Source of the DNA: Verrucomicrobiota bacterium | GTDB lineage: Bacteria > Verrucomicrobiota > Verrucomicrobiia > Verrucomicrobiales > DEV007 | Assembly: GCA_963205275.1 (NCBI GenBank) | Contig: CAUJIH010000011.1 | Location: 35,826-99,825 of the forward strand | Length of the DNA stretch: 64,000 nucleotides | Reading direction: 5' to 3' | In this document: in pieces, positions 26,417-36,500 of the stretch | How the letters are laid out: the number at the start of each line of letters is the position of its first letter | Position numbering within the stretch: the first letter of the stretch is position 1 | Position numbers and translations under genes: made by a program | Notes under the pieces: model-generated | What the model was told of the DNA's origin: nothing | Databases searched by the model: none | The model's input: only the letters and a program-made list of their open reading frames with translations

Positions 26417-28390
26417 ATGAAGCAGTCAACAGCGCCCGTCGTCCCGCCCAAACTCCTCGTCCCTTTTCTGCTGGTAACCTTACTTTTTCCCCTTTGGGGA
26501 TTCGCCAACGACATCACGAACCCGATGGTCGCGGCGTTTAAAAATATCCTTCTACTAAGCAATTTCGAGAGTTCGCTCGTGCAGGGGGCCTTTTACGGAG
26601 GCTATGCGCTCATGGCCATCCCAGCAGCGATCTTCATCACCCGTTTTACCTACAAGAAGGGTATCCTCCTCGGCTTGGGGCTCTACGCCCTCGGCTGTCT
26701 CCTGTTCATCCCGGCCGGATGGACGCTCAGCTTCTATCCCTTTCTCTTCGCCTATCTGGTGATGACCAGTGGCCTATCCTTTCTGGAAACCACTGCCAAT
26801 CCCTACATTCTGTCGATGGGGGATGAGAGCACGGCGACTCGACGGCTGAATCTGGCACAGGCCTTCAATCCGATGGGTTCCATCATCGGGATGTTCGTCG
26901 CCAGCATGGTGATCTTGGTCAATCTCAACAGCACCAGCGAGAGCACGAGGCGTATCCTAGTGGCTGCAGCGGATCAGGGGCAATCGGCACATCTCCAAGT
27001 GAGCGAAAAAATCGCCTCCGATCTGGATGTTCTGCAAAAGACGATTTCGGAGCCGAACTGGACCGCACGGAAGCGATCTGCAAAAAAGGCGGAGGAGCTA
27101 ACTGCAGCCCTGACTCATGATCTCGATCTGCTCGTCAATCCTCACGCAGATCGGATTCCCTCGATCCGAGAGGCGCTTACCTCAACTCCACGGAGCAACC
27201 CATTCGTCGAAGCGCTTCGCTCAGTCGCCGTCGTTCTCCAACTTCTCCCTGCTCCGACTCCGAGCCTTGCAGAGAAGGAACAACAGGAGTTCTTCGGAGG
27301 TCCGGTGGGGATGGAATTAGCGACAATTTTGGATCAGGAAACTCAGGCGGCAAAAGCCCTACCCGAGTTTAAGGAAGGGAAAGCGGCTCTCGCAAATGCG
27401 CTTCCGATGGCAGAAGCTGTGCTTGCAGAAACCTCCGGCATATATTCCGCTCTGAATGAAGGCAGTCAGGCCGACAAATCGACGGCGGCAGATCAAGTCT
27501 CCTCGACTATTCTGTCGTTGGAAAAAGCGATCCTCGACGCCAAGCAAGCCTTTGCCGCACTCCCTATCCTAACTCTCCAGCCTGTGTTTGAAAAATTCGG
27601 AGATGAATTTGCGCAGATTCGAGAGACAGATCTTTTCACGGTCGTTGGTCCCTATGCACTGATGGGCGGACTGCTCCTGCTCGTCTTCCTCTTTTTTGTC
27701 TGGAAGCTTCCCGCTTCTGTCCCCAGCGAGAGCGGTACTTCGGAGAATCGCAGTTCCTCTCACCAGCCTCTCCACATCGCAGCGACTTTGAAGCGACTGC
27801 GTGGGCGCCCTCGCTACTGGGAAGGTGTGATTGCCCAAACCTTTTATGTAGGAGCGCAGATCATGTGTTGGACCTTCATCATCCAATACGCCGAGCTTGA
27901 ACTGGGGATTTCCAAAGCGACTGCCCAGAATTGCAATATCTTGGCAATGGTGATCTTCGTCTCCAGCCGCTTCGTTTGTACCTTCCTACTTCACTACGTT
28001 TCGCCCGGATTTCTCATCGGACTGCTGGCTCTCGGCGGGATCCTCTTCACCGGTGGCACAATTTTTCTTCAGGGCTACGCTGGGCTATATTGCCTGATCG
28101 CGGTCTCTGCTTGCATGTCGTTGATGTTTCCCACCATATACGGGATCGCATTGAAAGGACTCGGCGACGATGCCAAGCTCGCCTCCTCCGGACTGATCCT
28201 AGCGATTGGGGGAGGATGCGTATTACCTGTGCTCCAAGGGAAGATCCTCGATCTCCCTCCTTTCAATTTCGGCTTTATGGAGCTCAGCAGCATTCGTGCG
28301 TCCTTCTTCCTACCGCTACTCTGCTTTGTAGTGATCGCGATTTACGGAGCACGAACGCTCTTCGTTCATGATCGAACGGTGAAGGAATAA
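26417..28390 (+). CDS. FucP-like sugar:proton symporter with large internal insertion
   Basis: A 657-residue major facilitator protein of the L-fucose permease type. The first half holds helices 1-6 with FPLWGFANDITNPM and the family motif RRLNLAQAFNPMGSIIG; the second half (after about residue 400) has the remaining helices. FucP proteins are usually about 410-440 residues. Here about 225 extra soluble, helical residues (about 175-400; nucleotides 26939-27616) sit between the two six-helix bundles. They are charged and alanine/leucine rich, with no known domain. The reading frame is continuous, so it is not a frameshift. It follows the phosphatase-fold gene and probably imports a sugar released by the neighbours. 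Confidence 0.85.
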   Translation: MKQSTAPVVPPKLLVPFLLVTLLFPLWGFANDITNPMVAAFKNILLLSNFESSLVQGAFYGGYALMAIPAAIFITRFTYKKGILLGLGLYALGCLLFIPAGWTLSFYPFLFAYLVMTSGLSFLETTANPYILSMGDESTATRRLNLAQAFNPMGSIIGMFVASMVILVNLNSTSESTRRILVAAADQGQSAHLQVSEKIASDLDVLQKTISEPNWTARKRSAKKAEELTAALTHDLDLLVNPHADRIPSIREALTSTPRSNPFVEALRSVAVVLQLLPAPTPSLAEKEQQEFFGGPVGMELATILDQETQAAKALPEFKEGKAALANALPMAEAVLAETSGIYSALNEGSQADKSTAADQVSSTILSLEKAILDAKQAFAALPILTLQPVFEKFGDEFAQIRETDLFTVVGPYALMGGLLLLVFLFFVWKLPASVPSESGTSENRSSSHQPLHIAATLKRLRGRPRYWEGVIAQTFYVGAQIMCWTFIIQYAELELGISKATAQNCNILAMVIFVSSRFVCTFLLHYVSPGFLIGLLALGGILFTGGTIFLQGYAGLYCLIAVSACMSLMFPTIYGIALKGLGDDAKLASSGLILAIGGGCVLPVLQGKILDLPPFNFGFMELSSIRASFFLPLLCFVVIAIYGARTLFVHDRTVKE

Positions 28391-28471
28391 ACCACAAAAG
28401 GAACGAAGCACACGGAAGACGACAGGAATCAACAGTGATCCCTATTCTCTGATTCATCGGGAGTATCCGGC

Positions 28472-31400
28472 CTATTTGCTCTCAGGTGCGGCGAGAAAGG
28501 AATCGTCAGAATTTCCGCTTTTGTCCATCCACTCCTGCAGATAGCCCATGATCTCACCTGTGAAGAAGCCTTTGAACGAGAAGTCTTTGCCGAAGGAATC
28601 TTGGCTGCCAGGCGAGAATAAGGTCTCCATCGACTTCTTTGTCTGCTCGATCATTTTTTGGTCGTCGAGGAGTACGCCCGAATACAGGAGAGACCCATAA
28701 ATCAGAGGGCTGAGTGCGGGAGCCATTTGTGCGGCGGGCTTGTCGTCTGTCGTGACGGAATAAGCCCAAGCGGCAGTTTTAGGATCCCAATTGCGTGACA
28801 GCCACTTCCCCGCCGCCTTCAAGGAGGTCGCATAGCGCTCGTCCCCTGTCAGAGCGTGATAACTCTGCAGTCCACCCAGCAGAACACCGATTAAAAACAC
28901 GTTGTTACCCACCACATTTGGCTGACCTGAAGCATGTTGCAGAGGCAAGACGTGAGGCCAGACCCCTGTTTTCTTTAGATCCTGCTGACTCAACGCGACT
29001 TCTCCGATCCGACCCGCACTCTTGAGATACAGAGGATCACTCGTGCCTCGGTAAAGTGCCATCGCTGCCCGCATGGACCACCCTGCCGAGCGCTCGTGAT
29101 CACCCAATTGCTTGAAGCTGGGGGCAAAGGCGTAATTGATGTGCTCACCCAGCATCAGGGCTGATTCCATGACGACAGGATCGGCACCCAAACACCAAGC
29201 ATCAATCATCCCGTCCGCCCAGGTATGACCGTTCCCTGCAGATGAGGAAAGGTTATAGGCCATGCTCCAAGTCGCGTTCTCCACCTTCTCGGACCAGGTT
29301 CCTGTGTGCCCGACGGAATGTTCGGGATTGGCACCTACAAAGAAGGGATCCGGGTAGGCATGGACGATATCGACATCAGCCTGATGCCGCGCCCCACGAA
29401 TCGCGAGGCGATAAAAATCGCGATTCCCCGTGCGAACGAACTGCGCGAAGAGTGCATGGGGTAAGTCGTATTCGTTATTTCCCCAATTACGTGTACGCTC
29501 GCCAAACCAATCTCCATAGTTCAAAAACCCGTATTCACGATTCTTATCCTTTAATTTCCAGTGCTCAGCGAGTGAATTTTCTGCATATTGATCCCAGAGT
29601 GTGAACTGACTCCCTCGGGGTACGGCTAATTTCATATACGCTCCCGTCTGTGCGTACCACTCCGGAGGCAGAACCGCGATCAAAGGCCACTGTGCCTCAG
29701 CCCATGTCTGCTCTGGACCGGTATTCTTGGAAAGATCGATGATAAAGCGCTCGGTGAAAGACATGCCCCACTTCATGCGATAGTAGCCCTCGACGAGCGG
29801 GAACATCAGATGAAATGGCAAATCCTTGCCAAACTCTTGATTAGGAGCTTCAGGGAGCAGAAGCAGGGACAGCCCTTCTTTGGCATTGCTGCGGATGCCC
29901 TTGGGCCAGCGTTGCCAGAAGTCAGTGATCGCGAGATTGATTCCTCCATCAGGCAGACTGATGCGCAGGCCTCCCGGATTTCTTCGATCACTTTCTTGCC
30001 CAGCAGATGAACTGGCTGCGTCCAAAGATAGAGAAGACATCTGATCGGTAAACTGGAGCAGGGCCGTCTCTTTGCCAGAACGGACTTCTATACTGCGGTC
30101 AGCGCTGTCGATCCCCTTGCCATCTCCCTGATAAACGACGAGAGAGCTGCTGATGGCGGCCTCCGAAGGAAGATTTGGTTGTAACCGATATTCTAGGGAC
30201 TGGATATCGGTAAACTCTCTGCTCAGTTCGCTATTGATATGGGTGTGTGCGACATCGATACGTGATGATCCCGCATGAAAGGAGAGGCGCGTAACGTAGG
30301 ACATGAGAATTTGCCCCTTGTCAGTGGCATAGTCTCCGGCGATGCGAAGAGTCACTCGTTGGGGAGTATTTTCCTCAACGGATACTGATTTCGGCTTGGC
30401 TGCAGATGTCGTGTAGTGGACTCCTTTCTGGTCCGTCAGTTCAAAGCCGACAGGCGAGGTAGCGACTTGCTTCCATTGGTCTCCGTCACGCACGAACAAT
30501 CCCTCTGGCCCTTTGAACGCAGTCTTGCTGATGGTGCAACGGAGAGTACCGGTATCGATCACGATTTGATCAGCCGTATCTTTCAGTGTAATCCGCTCAC
30601 TGGATCTCGTCTCCTTTCCTACTATATCGGAGCCGACGATGACTTGATAGGTGACTTCTTCCTTCTCGGCAAAAGAATCCAAAAAATCGATTACCGCCCA
30701 TTTCAAACTGCCATCAGGCCACCGTGAAGTGCCTTGAACGACAGCGCCCACGCTCACCCCAGCCTTTTCGATCGTGATCGTACGAGGGTCGAATACCTGA
30801 CCCTGAGGTAAGGGAAATCCAAAATGTACTCGACCCTGAGGACGCGAAATCCCGATCTCTTCTTTGACCCGAACCGGGATAGAAACGGGGGTAGAAGCAG
30901 CTTTTGACTGCTTTTCGGATGGCGTTGCACCTTCTGGATCATAAGTTGGTAACGGTCGAGGGCGACCGTACGTCACACCTATTTTGACAAGCTGATGCTC
31001 AGATAGGCCACGGTTCTCCAAATCTTCGTAGGCGACATGCTGATCGATATATCGGAAGCCGTCGACTGTCATTCGAGTCGGTAGCGGAATTTTCGGAAGA
31101 CTGGGGGCTTTTTGTTGGACCAAAGGCAAGGAAATTTCCTGAAATTTGGTGTTCGTAGAACTCCTACCTCGGATTTCGCCTACGATTAGACCGCGCATTC
31201 GGACGTGATCACCTTCTTTTCCGAGAATCGGAGCATCAAAGAGAAGATACAAACTCTTGCCGACAGCTCGGCCGCGGTACTGGACATTTCGCTCAGACAG
31301 GGAAGATGAGTGATTTAAGAAAACGAGATTGTTATCTTTGATGACCAGCATCATGTCCACCCCACGATAGGCTTCGTCCGTCCTTCCTGTTTCCGGATTG

Positions 31401-31738
31401 TGATCGACATCTAGGTAGAAGATGAGCGTCGTTCGATTATTAATCACTTCTCGATCAAAATCGACTTGAAAGAAAATACGATCATCGCCTAGATGAGCTG
31501 ACTGCCAACGAGTGACAGCCAAAGGAAGCTCGGAATCTGCCTGTTTCGCAGACTTGTTGATCGCGTCTGAAGAGGCTTCATACACCGTCGTCCAATCTCC
31601 GCCGCTCTCAGGTAATCCCAGATCGTGTCGCACCGATTTCGGGACTTCGCTCCAATCTGCCTGAGCGATGTTCGCGCACAAGACAGCAAGAAGACAGAAC
31701 AGGATATGAAGCGGACGATTTACAGGCGACGGACTCAT
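28472..31738 (-). CDS. Secreted PcRGLX/YetA-like protein, candidate polysaccharide lyase
   Basis: A 1088-residue exported protein with a signal peptide (PLHILFCLLAVLCANIAQA). Residues 30-200 resemble a family 9 carbohydrate-binding beta-sandwich (DRIFFQVDFD, LIFYLDVDHNPETGRTD). From about 290 come beta-rich RIFT-barrel segments (IGISRPQGRVHFGFPLPQGQ, WPDGSLKWAVIDF) typical of PcRGLX/YetA proteins, the exo-rhamnogalacturonan lyases of family PL26. An alpha/alpha toroid-like region with W-rich motifs fills the C-terminal part (AHWKLKDKNREYGFLNYGDW, HTWADGMIDAW). Pectin-type substrate is inferred from the family. It converges with the FucP-like gene. Confidence 0.72.
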   Translation of the reverse strand: MSPSPVNRPLHILFCLLAVLCANIAQADWSEVPKSVRHDLGLPESGGDWTTVYEASSDAINKSAKQADSELPLAVTRWQSAHLGDDRIFFQVDFDREVINNRTTLIFYLDVDHNPETGRTDEAYRGVDMMLVIKDNNLVFLNHSSSLSERNVQYRGRAVGKSLYLLFDAPILGKEGDHVRMRGLIVGEIRGRSSTNTKFQEISLPLVQQKAPSLPKIPLPTRMTVDGFRYIDQHVAYEDLENRGLSEHQLVKIGVTYGRPRPLPTYDPEGATPSEKQSKAASTPVSIPVRVKEEIGISRPQGRVHFGFPLPQGQVFDPRTITIEKAGVSVGAVVQGTSRWPDGSLKWAVIDFLDSFAEKEEVTYQVIVGSDIVGKETRSSERITLKDTADQIVIDTGTLRCTISKTAFKGPEGLFVRDGDQWKQVATSPVGFELTDQKGVHYTTSAAKPKSVSVEENTPQRVTLRIAGDYATDKGQILMSYVTRLSFHAGSSRIDVAHTHINSELSREFTDIQSLEYRLQPNLPSEAAISSSLVVYQGDGKGIDSADRSIEVRSGKETALLQFTDQMSSLSLDAASSSAGQESDRRNPGGLRISLPDGGINLAITDFWQRWPKGIRSNAKEGLSLLLLPEAPNQEFGKDLPFHLMFPLVEGYYRMKWGMSFTERFIIDLSKNTGPEQTWAEAQWPLIAVLPPEWYAQTGAYMKLAVPRGSQFTLWDQYAENSLAEHWKLKDKNREYGFLNYGDWFGERTRNWGNNEYDLPHALFAQFVRTGNRDFYRLAIRGARHQADVDIVHAYPDPFFVGANPEHSVGHTGTWSEKVENATWSMAYNLSSSAGNGHTWADGMIDAWCLGADPVVMESALMLGEHINYAFAPSFKQLGDHERSAGWSMRAAMALYRGTSDPLYLKSAGRIGEVALSQQDLKKTGVWPHVLPLQHASGQPNVVGNNVFLIGVLLGGLQSYHALTGDERYATSLKAAGKWLSRNWDPKTAAWAYSVTTDDKPAAQMAPALSPLIYGSLLYSGVLLDDQKMIEQTKKSMETLFSPGSQDSFGKDFSFKGFFTGEIMGYLQEWMDKSGNSDDSFLAAPESK

Positions 31739-31800
31739 GAGTAATGGCCGTTACCCTAGTCCAGATTTTTAGTCTCAAAGCCTACAAGAATCTAACGCAA

Positions 31801-32115
31801 TCACGCAGCCAGTTTCAGTCCCACGATTCCTAAAATGATCAGACCTACGCTAATCAAGCGCCCTGCATTCGCCGGCTCATTGAACAGCACCATTCCCAGA
31901 ATTACAGTTCCGACAGCACCGACTCCGACCCAAACGGCGTAGGCGGAGCCGATGGGTAGCGACTTCATCGCCAGTCCCAGCAACCACAGACTGACCACCA
32001 TCGAGGCGACCGTAGCCACACTGGGCCAAAGTCGAGTGAAGCCGTGCGAATACTTCAAACCGATCGCCCAACCCACTTCAAATAAACCAGCGATCATGAG
32101 AATCAGCCAAGCCAT
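31801..32115 (-). CDS. sugE: Small multidrug resistance protein of SugE/Gdx type
   Basis: A 104-residue four-helix SMR protein. The N-terminus [20 protein letters not shown] contains the conserved glutamate of SMR exporters in the Gdx/SugE context (G-x-x-E-x-x-W and KYSxGFT). Gdx members export guanidinium; SugE proteins also confer tolerance to quaternary ammonium compounds. No guanidine riboswitch is visible upstream, where the DUF2892 gene lies only 39 bases away on the same strand. Confidence 0.88.
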   Translation of the reverse strand: MAWLILMIAGLFEVGWAIGLKYSHGFTRLWPSVATVASMVVSLWLLGLAMKSLPIGSAYAVWVGVGAVGTVILGMVLFNEPANAGRLISVGLIILGIVGLKLAA

Positions 32116-32154
32116 ACGACGCCGACTCTATCATGTCATCGCCTCTTTCGCATA

Positions 32155-32361
32155 TCAAAACGGAGTGCGAAACCCCAGTCCCCGGATCAGGCACCATCCG
32201 ATCAGAGCCTCGATCAGGATCAGCACCCCGATGACAGAGCTGATGTACCACAGTCCCTGTCCCGTCAGGCGGACGGCAGTGACTCCTCCGATCACGCAGA
32301 TCGCTCCCAGCAATACGCGGAGCCATCGCCCGCGACGGTCAAGATTACACTGAATTTTCAT
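32155..32361 (-). CDS. DUF2892 small membrane protein
   Basis: A 68-residue protein with two hydrophobic helices (about 14-30 and 37-58). It begins with a short polar segment and contains RWLRVLLGAI and the later LIEALIGWCLIRGLGFRTPF, both typical of the DUF2892/YgaP-like inner-membrane domain. In other bacteria these domains are often linked to rhodanese proteins. It precedes sugE and follows the SMP-30 gene on the minus strand, with short gaps, so the three may share a transcript. Confidence 0.78.
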   Translation of the reverse strand: MKIQCNLDRRGRWLRVLLGAICVIGGVTAVRLTGQGLWYISSVIGVLILIEALIGWCLIRGLGFRTPF

Positions 32362-32367
32362 GATTCC

Positions 32368-32398
32368 TTCGATTCTGAATTACTTCGATTCTGAGTTA
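32368..32398. repeat. 16-bp tandem duplication at the end of the lactonase gene
   Basis: TTCGATTCTGAATTA (32368-32382) is followed by TTCGATTCTGAGTTA (32384-32398), differing at one base, with a period of 16 bases. The right copy encodes the last residues and stop of the SMP-30 gene; the left copy lies just beyond the stop. It looks like a small replication slippage duplication. Confidence 0.6.
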
Positions 32399-33465
32399 TC
32401 CCATCCGGCTCCTTTGGTGAGAGTGCGGATACGACAAAGATAGTTGCGTGCGGTCAGATAGAGAACACTGCCATCATTTCCCCAAGCGCAGTTAGACACG
32501 ACACCACCGACGGAAATGCGTCCGAGTAACTTCCCCTGTGGCGTGAGAATATGCACACCATCCGGTCCGCTGGTCCACAGATTGCCTGCACGATCCACTT
32601 TCAGCCCATCCGGCAATCCCTTCAGTCCGGTCTTGCTCATCTCCGTCGCGTCATAGAACAAGGTTCCCGTGTCGAGCGTCCCGTCTTTCTGAACAGAAAA
32701 AGATCGGATGATCGCTGCCTCTGAATCCGACTGAGCCACATAGAGAGTTGAAAAATCAGGAGAAAACGCGATCCCATTCGGTCGGGTCATCTCTTTGTTC
32801 AACAGGGTCACCACACCATCGGGAGCTAGGCGGAAGATCCCCGCGTAGTCCATTTCTCGCGAAGGATCGTCCCACTTTCCCCGAAGGCCGTACGCAGGAT
32901 CGGTGAAGTAGATCGTTTCACCGTCGGGGCCAAAGCAGGCATCATTCGGACTATTGAATCGTTTGCCTTGGTAGTTGTCAGCCAGCGTGCGCTTCCCACC
33001 GCCATCGGTCAGTACGGAGATACGCCGATCTCCATGCTCGCAGGAGATCAGTTGCCCTTTTCTATCCACCAGCAGACCATTACTTCCCGGCTCGGCACCG
33101 TAATCAATGCGCCCCGTGTATCCCGAGGGCGAAAGCCAGGTATCGATTCCCGTCTTTTCATCCCAGCGGAGCACTCGGTTTTTGGGGATTTCGGAAAAGA
33201 GCAGATATCCCCCCTGTGGATGCTCCTTTTCCGGAAACCAGACGGGTCCCTCGATCCAAGTAAAACCGATCGCTACCACCTCGATCTGTGCATCCGGTGC
33301 TAGCAGCGAATCAATCGCGGAATCGAGCCGAATGATTTCTCCCATTACCGCTACCTGAGATTTCTGTTGAGCCTGAAGAGTCCCCGATCCATAAAGAAAG
33401 ACGAAGAGGAAAACATACAGCACAGAGAAATTATCTTGTCTGGAAAGGTTGGATTTGCGAATCAT
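32380..33465 (-). CDS. SMP-30/gluconolactonase/LRE-family exported protein
   Basis: A 361-residue exported protein with an N-terminal hydrophobic signal (VLYVFLFVFLYGSGTLQAQ, about residues 15-33). The rest is a six-bladed beta-propeller of the SMP-30 family: EGPVWFPE (metal-binding glutamate), GSNGLLVDRKGQL, RFNSPNDACFGPDG (metal-binding Asn/Asp), GIFRLAPDG, RPNGIAFSPD and LPDGLKVDRAGNLW. Such enzymes hydrolyse sugar lactones such as gluconolactone in a calcium- or zinc-dependent way. It is transcribed away from the AsmA-like gene. Confidence 0.88.
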   Translation of the reverse strand: MIRKSNLSRQDNFSVLYVFLFVFLYGSGTLQAQQKSQVAVMGEIIRLDSAIDSLLAPDAQIEVVAIGFTWIEGPVWFPEKEHPQGGYLLFSEIPKNRVLRWDEKTGIDTWLSPSGYTGRIDYGAEPGSNGLLVDRKGQLISCEHGDRRISVLTDGGGKRTLADNYQGKRFNSPNDACFGPDGETIYFTDPAYGLRGKWDDPSREMDYAGIFRLAPDGVVTLLNKEMTRPNGIAFSPDFSTLYVAQSDSEAAIIRSFSVQKDGTLDTGTLFYDATEMSKTGLKGLPDGLKVDRAGNLWTSGPDGVHILTPQGKLLGRISVGGVVSNCAWGNDGSVLYLTARNYLCRIRTLTKGAGWDNSESK

Positions 33466-33521
33466 AAAGAAAGAATCATAAGTAAAGTTTCAGAACCGCA
33501 CTTCCCCAGTGTGCCACGCCC

Positions 33522-36500
33522 ATGAGTGAGAACGCAAGACCAAAAGACGAGACGAAATCAGGCGGGATGAACTCCGGAGATGATGCTCTCGGCAGGCGCA
33601 GGGATGTGCTGTTTAATCCCGGAGATGATGATGCGATCCTACTTGATCCGATGGACCTCAAAATGATCGAAGAGGTTGGAAAAGTGACAAAGTGGTGGGA
33701 TGAACTAGAATCGGAAATTTCGGAACCAGAGAGTAAAGCCACTGAACAGGCGCCCGAATCAGTCGAGAAAACTGACGCGATCAGCACCCCTTCAAACGAT
33801 CATCGCAAGTCAGAGGTCGATTTGCTTAATGCTCCCAATCATCATCCTGAAGTCGAAAATTCCGACGAGGCCGAGAGAAGCGAAGAGGCAAGCACAGAAG
33901 AATCCCAGCATCCGGGCGCTAGAGAACCACTGCCGGAAAAGCCAAAGCCCTCTTCTCCTCCGAAACCAGCGACGAGTACCTGGGAGGATTCCCTAGAAAA
34001 CGAAGCCCTCTTTCTCCCTGACTGGGCCGACGAAGTCGCGGAGTCCCTGCCTCAGATCGAATTGATCGGCTCACTGACAGCGGGAGAGCTTGATGCTTCC
34101 GCACCCCCGCTCGTCGAGGAAAAGCCGCAGCCAATTCCTCTGAAAAAGACGGCTCCTCCCCCTCTTCCCGTTCCCACGGAACCAGATGTCGTCGCGACGG
34201 AGGGGGAGAAAGAACCTGAAGCGTCAAAAATTGCTGACACCGCTCCTGCCATCTCTCCTCAGCCTCCTTCTCTTCCAGTTTCGGATCCACTGCCCCCCCA
34301 ATGGGAAGATAGCTTTCAAATTCAGACTCCGCTGATCCCGACGGACACAGATGAAGAAGTCGGCCCGATCTCTCTCTCCCACGACAAGGGCGCGAAAGAG
34401 GCACCGATCAGCACCGAGGGCACATCCGATGTCACCCCTCCGTGGGGAATCACTGACGTTCAGGAGGCACCAGTCATCCCTCCGAGGCTAGCCGATCCAC
34501 AATCTGACAAGCCCGGCTCTCCCCCAACGCTGCCAGAATCTTTCGTGGAACCACCTGCTTCCTCCGATGAGTCGCTTCTTCCAACTGATCTTCCAACTGA
34601 TCTCAGCACTCAGAGTGATGAGAGCGAATCAGAAGTCAGCGTCTTACAGCCAAACCTCGGCTCCGAAGTCACAGAGCCTGAAGCATCTCCAACTTCCGAC
34701 CTCTCGGCTGATCTGGCAGACTCGCAAACCGTGTCCGTACCGGATATCGGAGAGGCTCCTGACCTCCCGATTTCCGAAGTCAATGAGCTAGAGGAAGCGA
34801 TCTCAGAGGAAAATACGAAGATCGCTCCTGAACCAGACGCGCATCCGGAGCAATCAGCGCCAACTCCAAAATCAAATGTGAAGCACCATCGCGCTGGCTG
34901 CTTGTCAGTTTTCGCGACATCGTATCTGATTGCTTCGCTCTTGGTATTACTCTTGCTCGCCGGTGTCGTCACGTACGCCTGGCTTCAACGAGAGGCCCTA
35001 TCCGCGAAATTCACTCAGACCGTCGTCGATGAGTGGAAAATCGACGGAATTCGGATCGTTCCGGGAGCGTGCCGATACGATTTTGCACACGGTGCTGTTT
35101 TTAACGATCTGTCTTTCTATCGTGGGCCAGCCGATTCAGACCTACTCGCGAAAATTACGAAAGTCTCTGCCGCGATCGATCCAGTCGATCTGATCGCTAC
35201 GAAACCTCGCCTGAAAGCCAGAGAACTCAGTCTGCGAGATTCCTCAATCACCCTGTATGAAAAGGGTAAATCCCTCACCGTCATTCAGGGTGTGGACGCC
35301 CGCATCCATCTCGATACGAATCGGCTGGGGATTGATCGCTTGTCGGGAGTGATCGGGAATCTGCGCCTCCGGATCGATGGAGCGTATGATCTCGCCTCTG
35401 GCGTTTCATCATCGGGTGCATCGGCTCCTTCCGCCCTCTCATGGTCGTCTCTCGCACCTCTCCTGCCCTGGCTGCAAGTCGAGGCTGAGGGAGCACGCCT
35501 GCCGACGCTTTCCCTCTCCTTTTCTGGAAAGTCTGGGGCTGCCCCGTCGCTCTCCGTCACAGGGAACCTAGAGGGCTACGGAGATCTCCGCTGGCGAGGA
35601 GTCGCGCTGAAGAGCATCGCGATCAGCGGAGAGTGGGATTCTACATCAGGGATTCTCCGGATTCCTCATGCCCAAGTAGCATGCGGAGGAGGGATTGTGA
35701 GCGCCGTTCTCGGAGTTGATTGGAAAAAGCGCGTTCTGGGAATCGAGCGTTTTGAGTCATCTGCTGATCTCGCTCAAGTGCTTCCTTCATACAATGCGGA
35801 ATGGAGTCAATACTTCTCTCACCTTCGCTTTGTCGATTCTCCTCTCTTGCGCATCGCAGGGACTCTCTCGCTCGACGATCCGAAGAACGCGACTCTCGAA
35901 CTGGTTTATACACACCGCGGAGGCCTGGAAATCCTCTCGGGAGAACGAAAGCTCCCGCTGGAGGATATACGCGGTCGACTCGTCTTGCATAATCAGGGAG
36001 TTCTCGAGACGAAAGACCTCGCTGCTACTCTCTACGGAGGGCAGGTGCAGGTCGCGGCTTCCGTCAACTTAGTCCGAGAGGAAACGCCTTTTGTCGGATT
36101 TCTGAAAATGGCCAGTGTTCCGGCAGAGTCGATGGCTCCTTGGATGGGCAAAGTGGGAACGGGGCTGACGGGAGGTCTGAATCTCACATACAAGGGCTCA
36201 GGCTCTCTCAATCAAGGCTTGAGTCACCTCACTGGAAATGGCACTCTGCTGATCGAAAATGCTGTCGCGGCCAAATTGCCGATTTTCGGACCTGTGCGGA
36301 CCTTGGCGGGACGCTTGGTGCCCATCCTGATGGGCGAAGAGAAAGGGAGTGTCGATGCCAGCTATCAAATCGAGTCAGGAGTCCTGATCACCAGTGATCT
36401 GACCCTGCGCAGCGGAAGGCTCAAAATACAGACGACGGGCAATGTCCCGCTGGAAAGTCAGGATGTCACCTTCACCGCCAAAGTCGGACTAGACTCCGGG

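Noticed and set aside
32116..32154. Guanidine riboswitch upstream of sugE
   Set aside because: The gap to the upstream gene is only about 40 bases, too short for the aptamer, and no conserved motif is visible.
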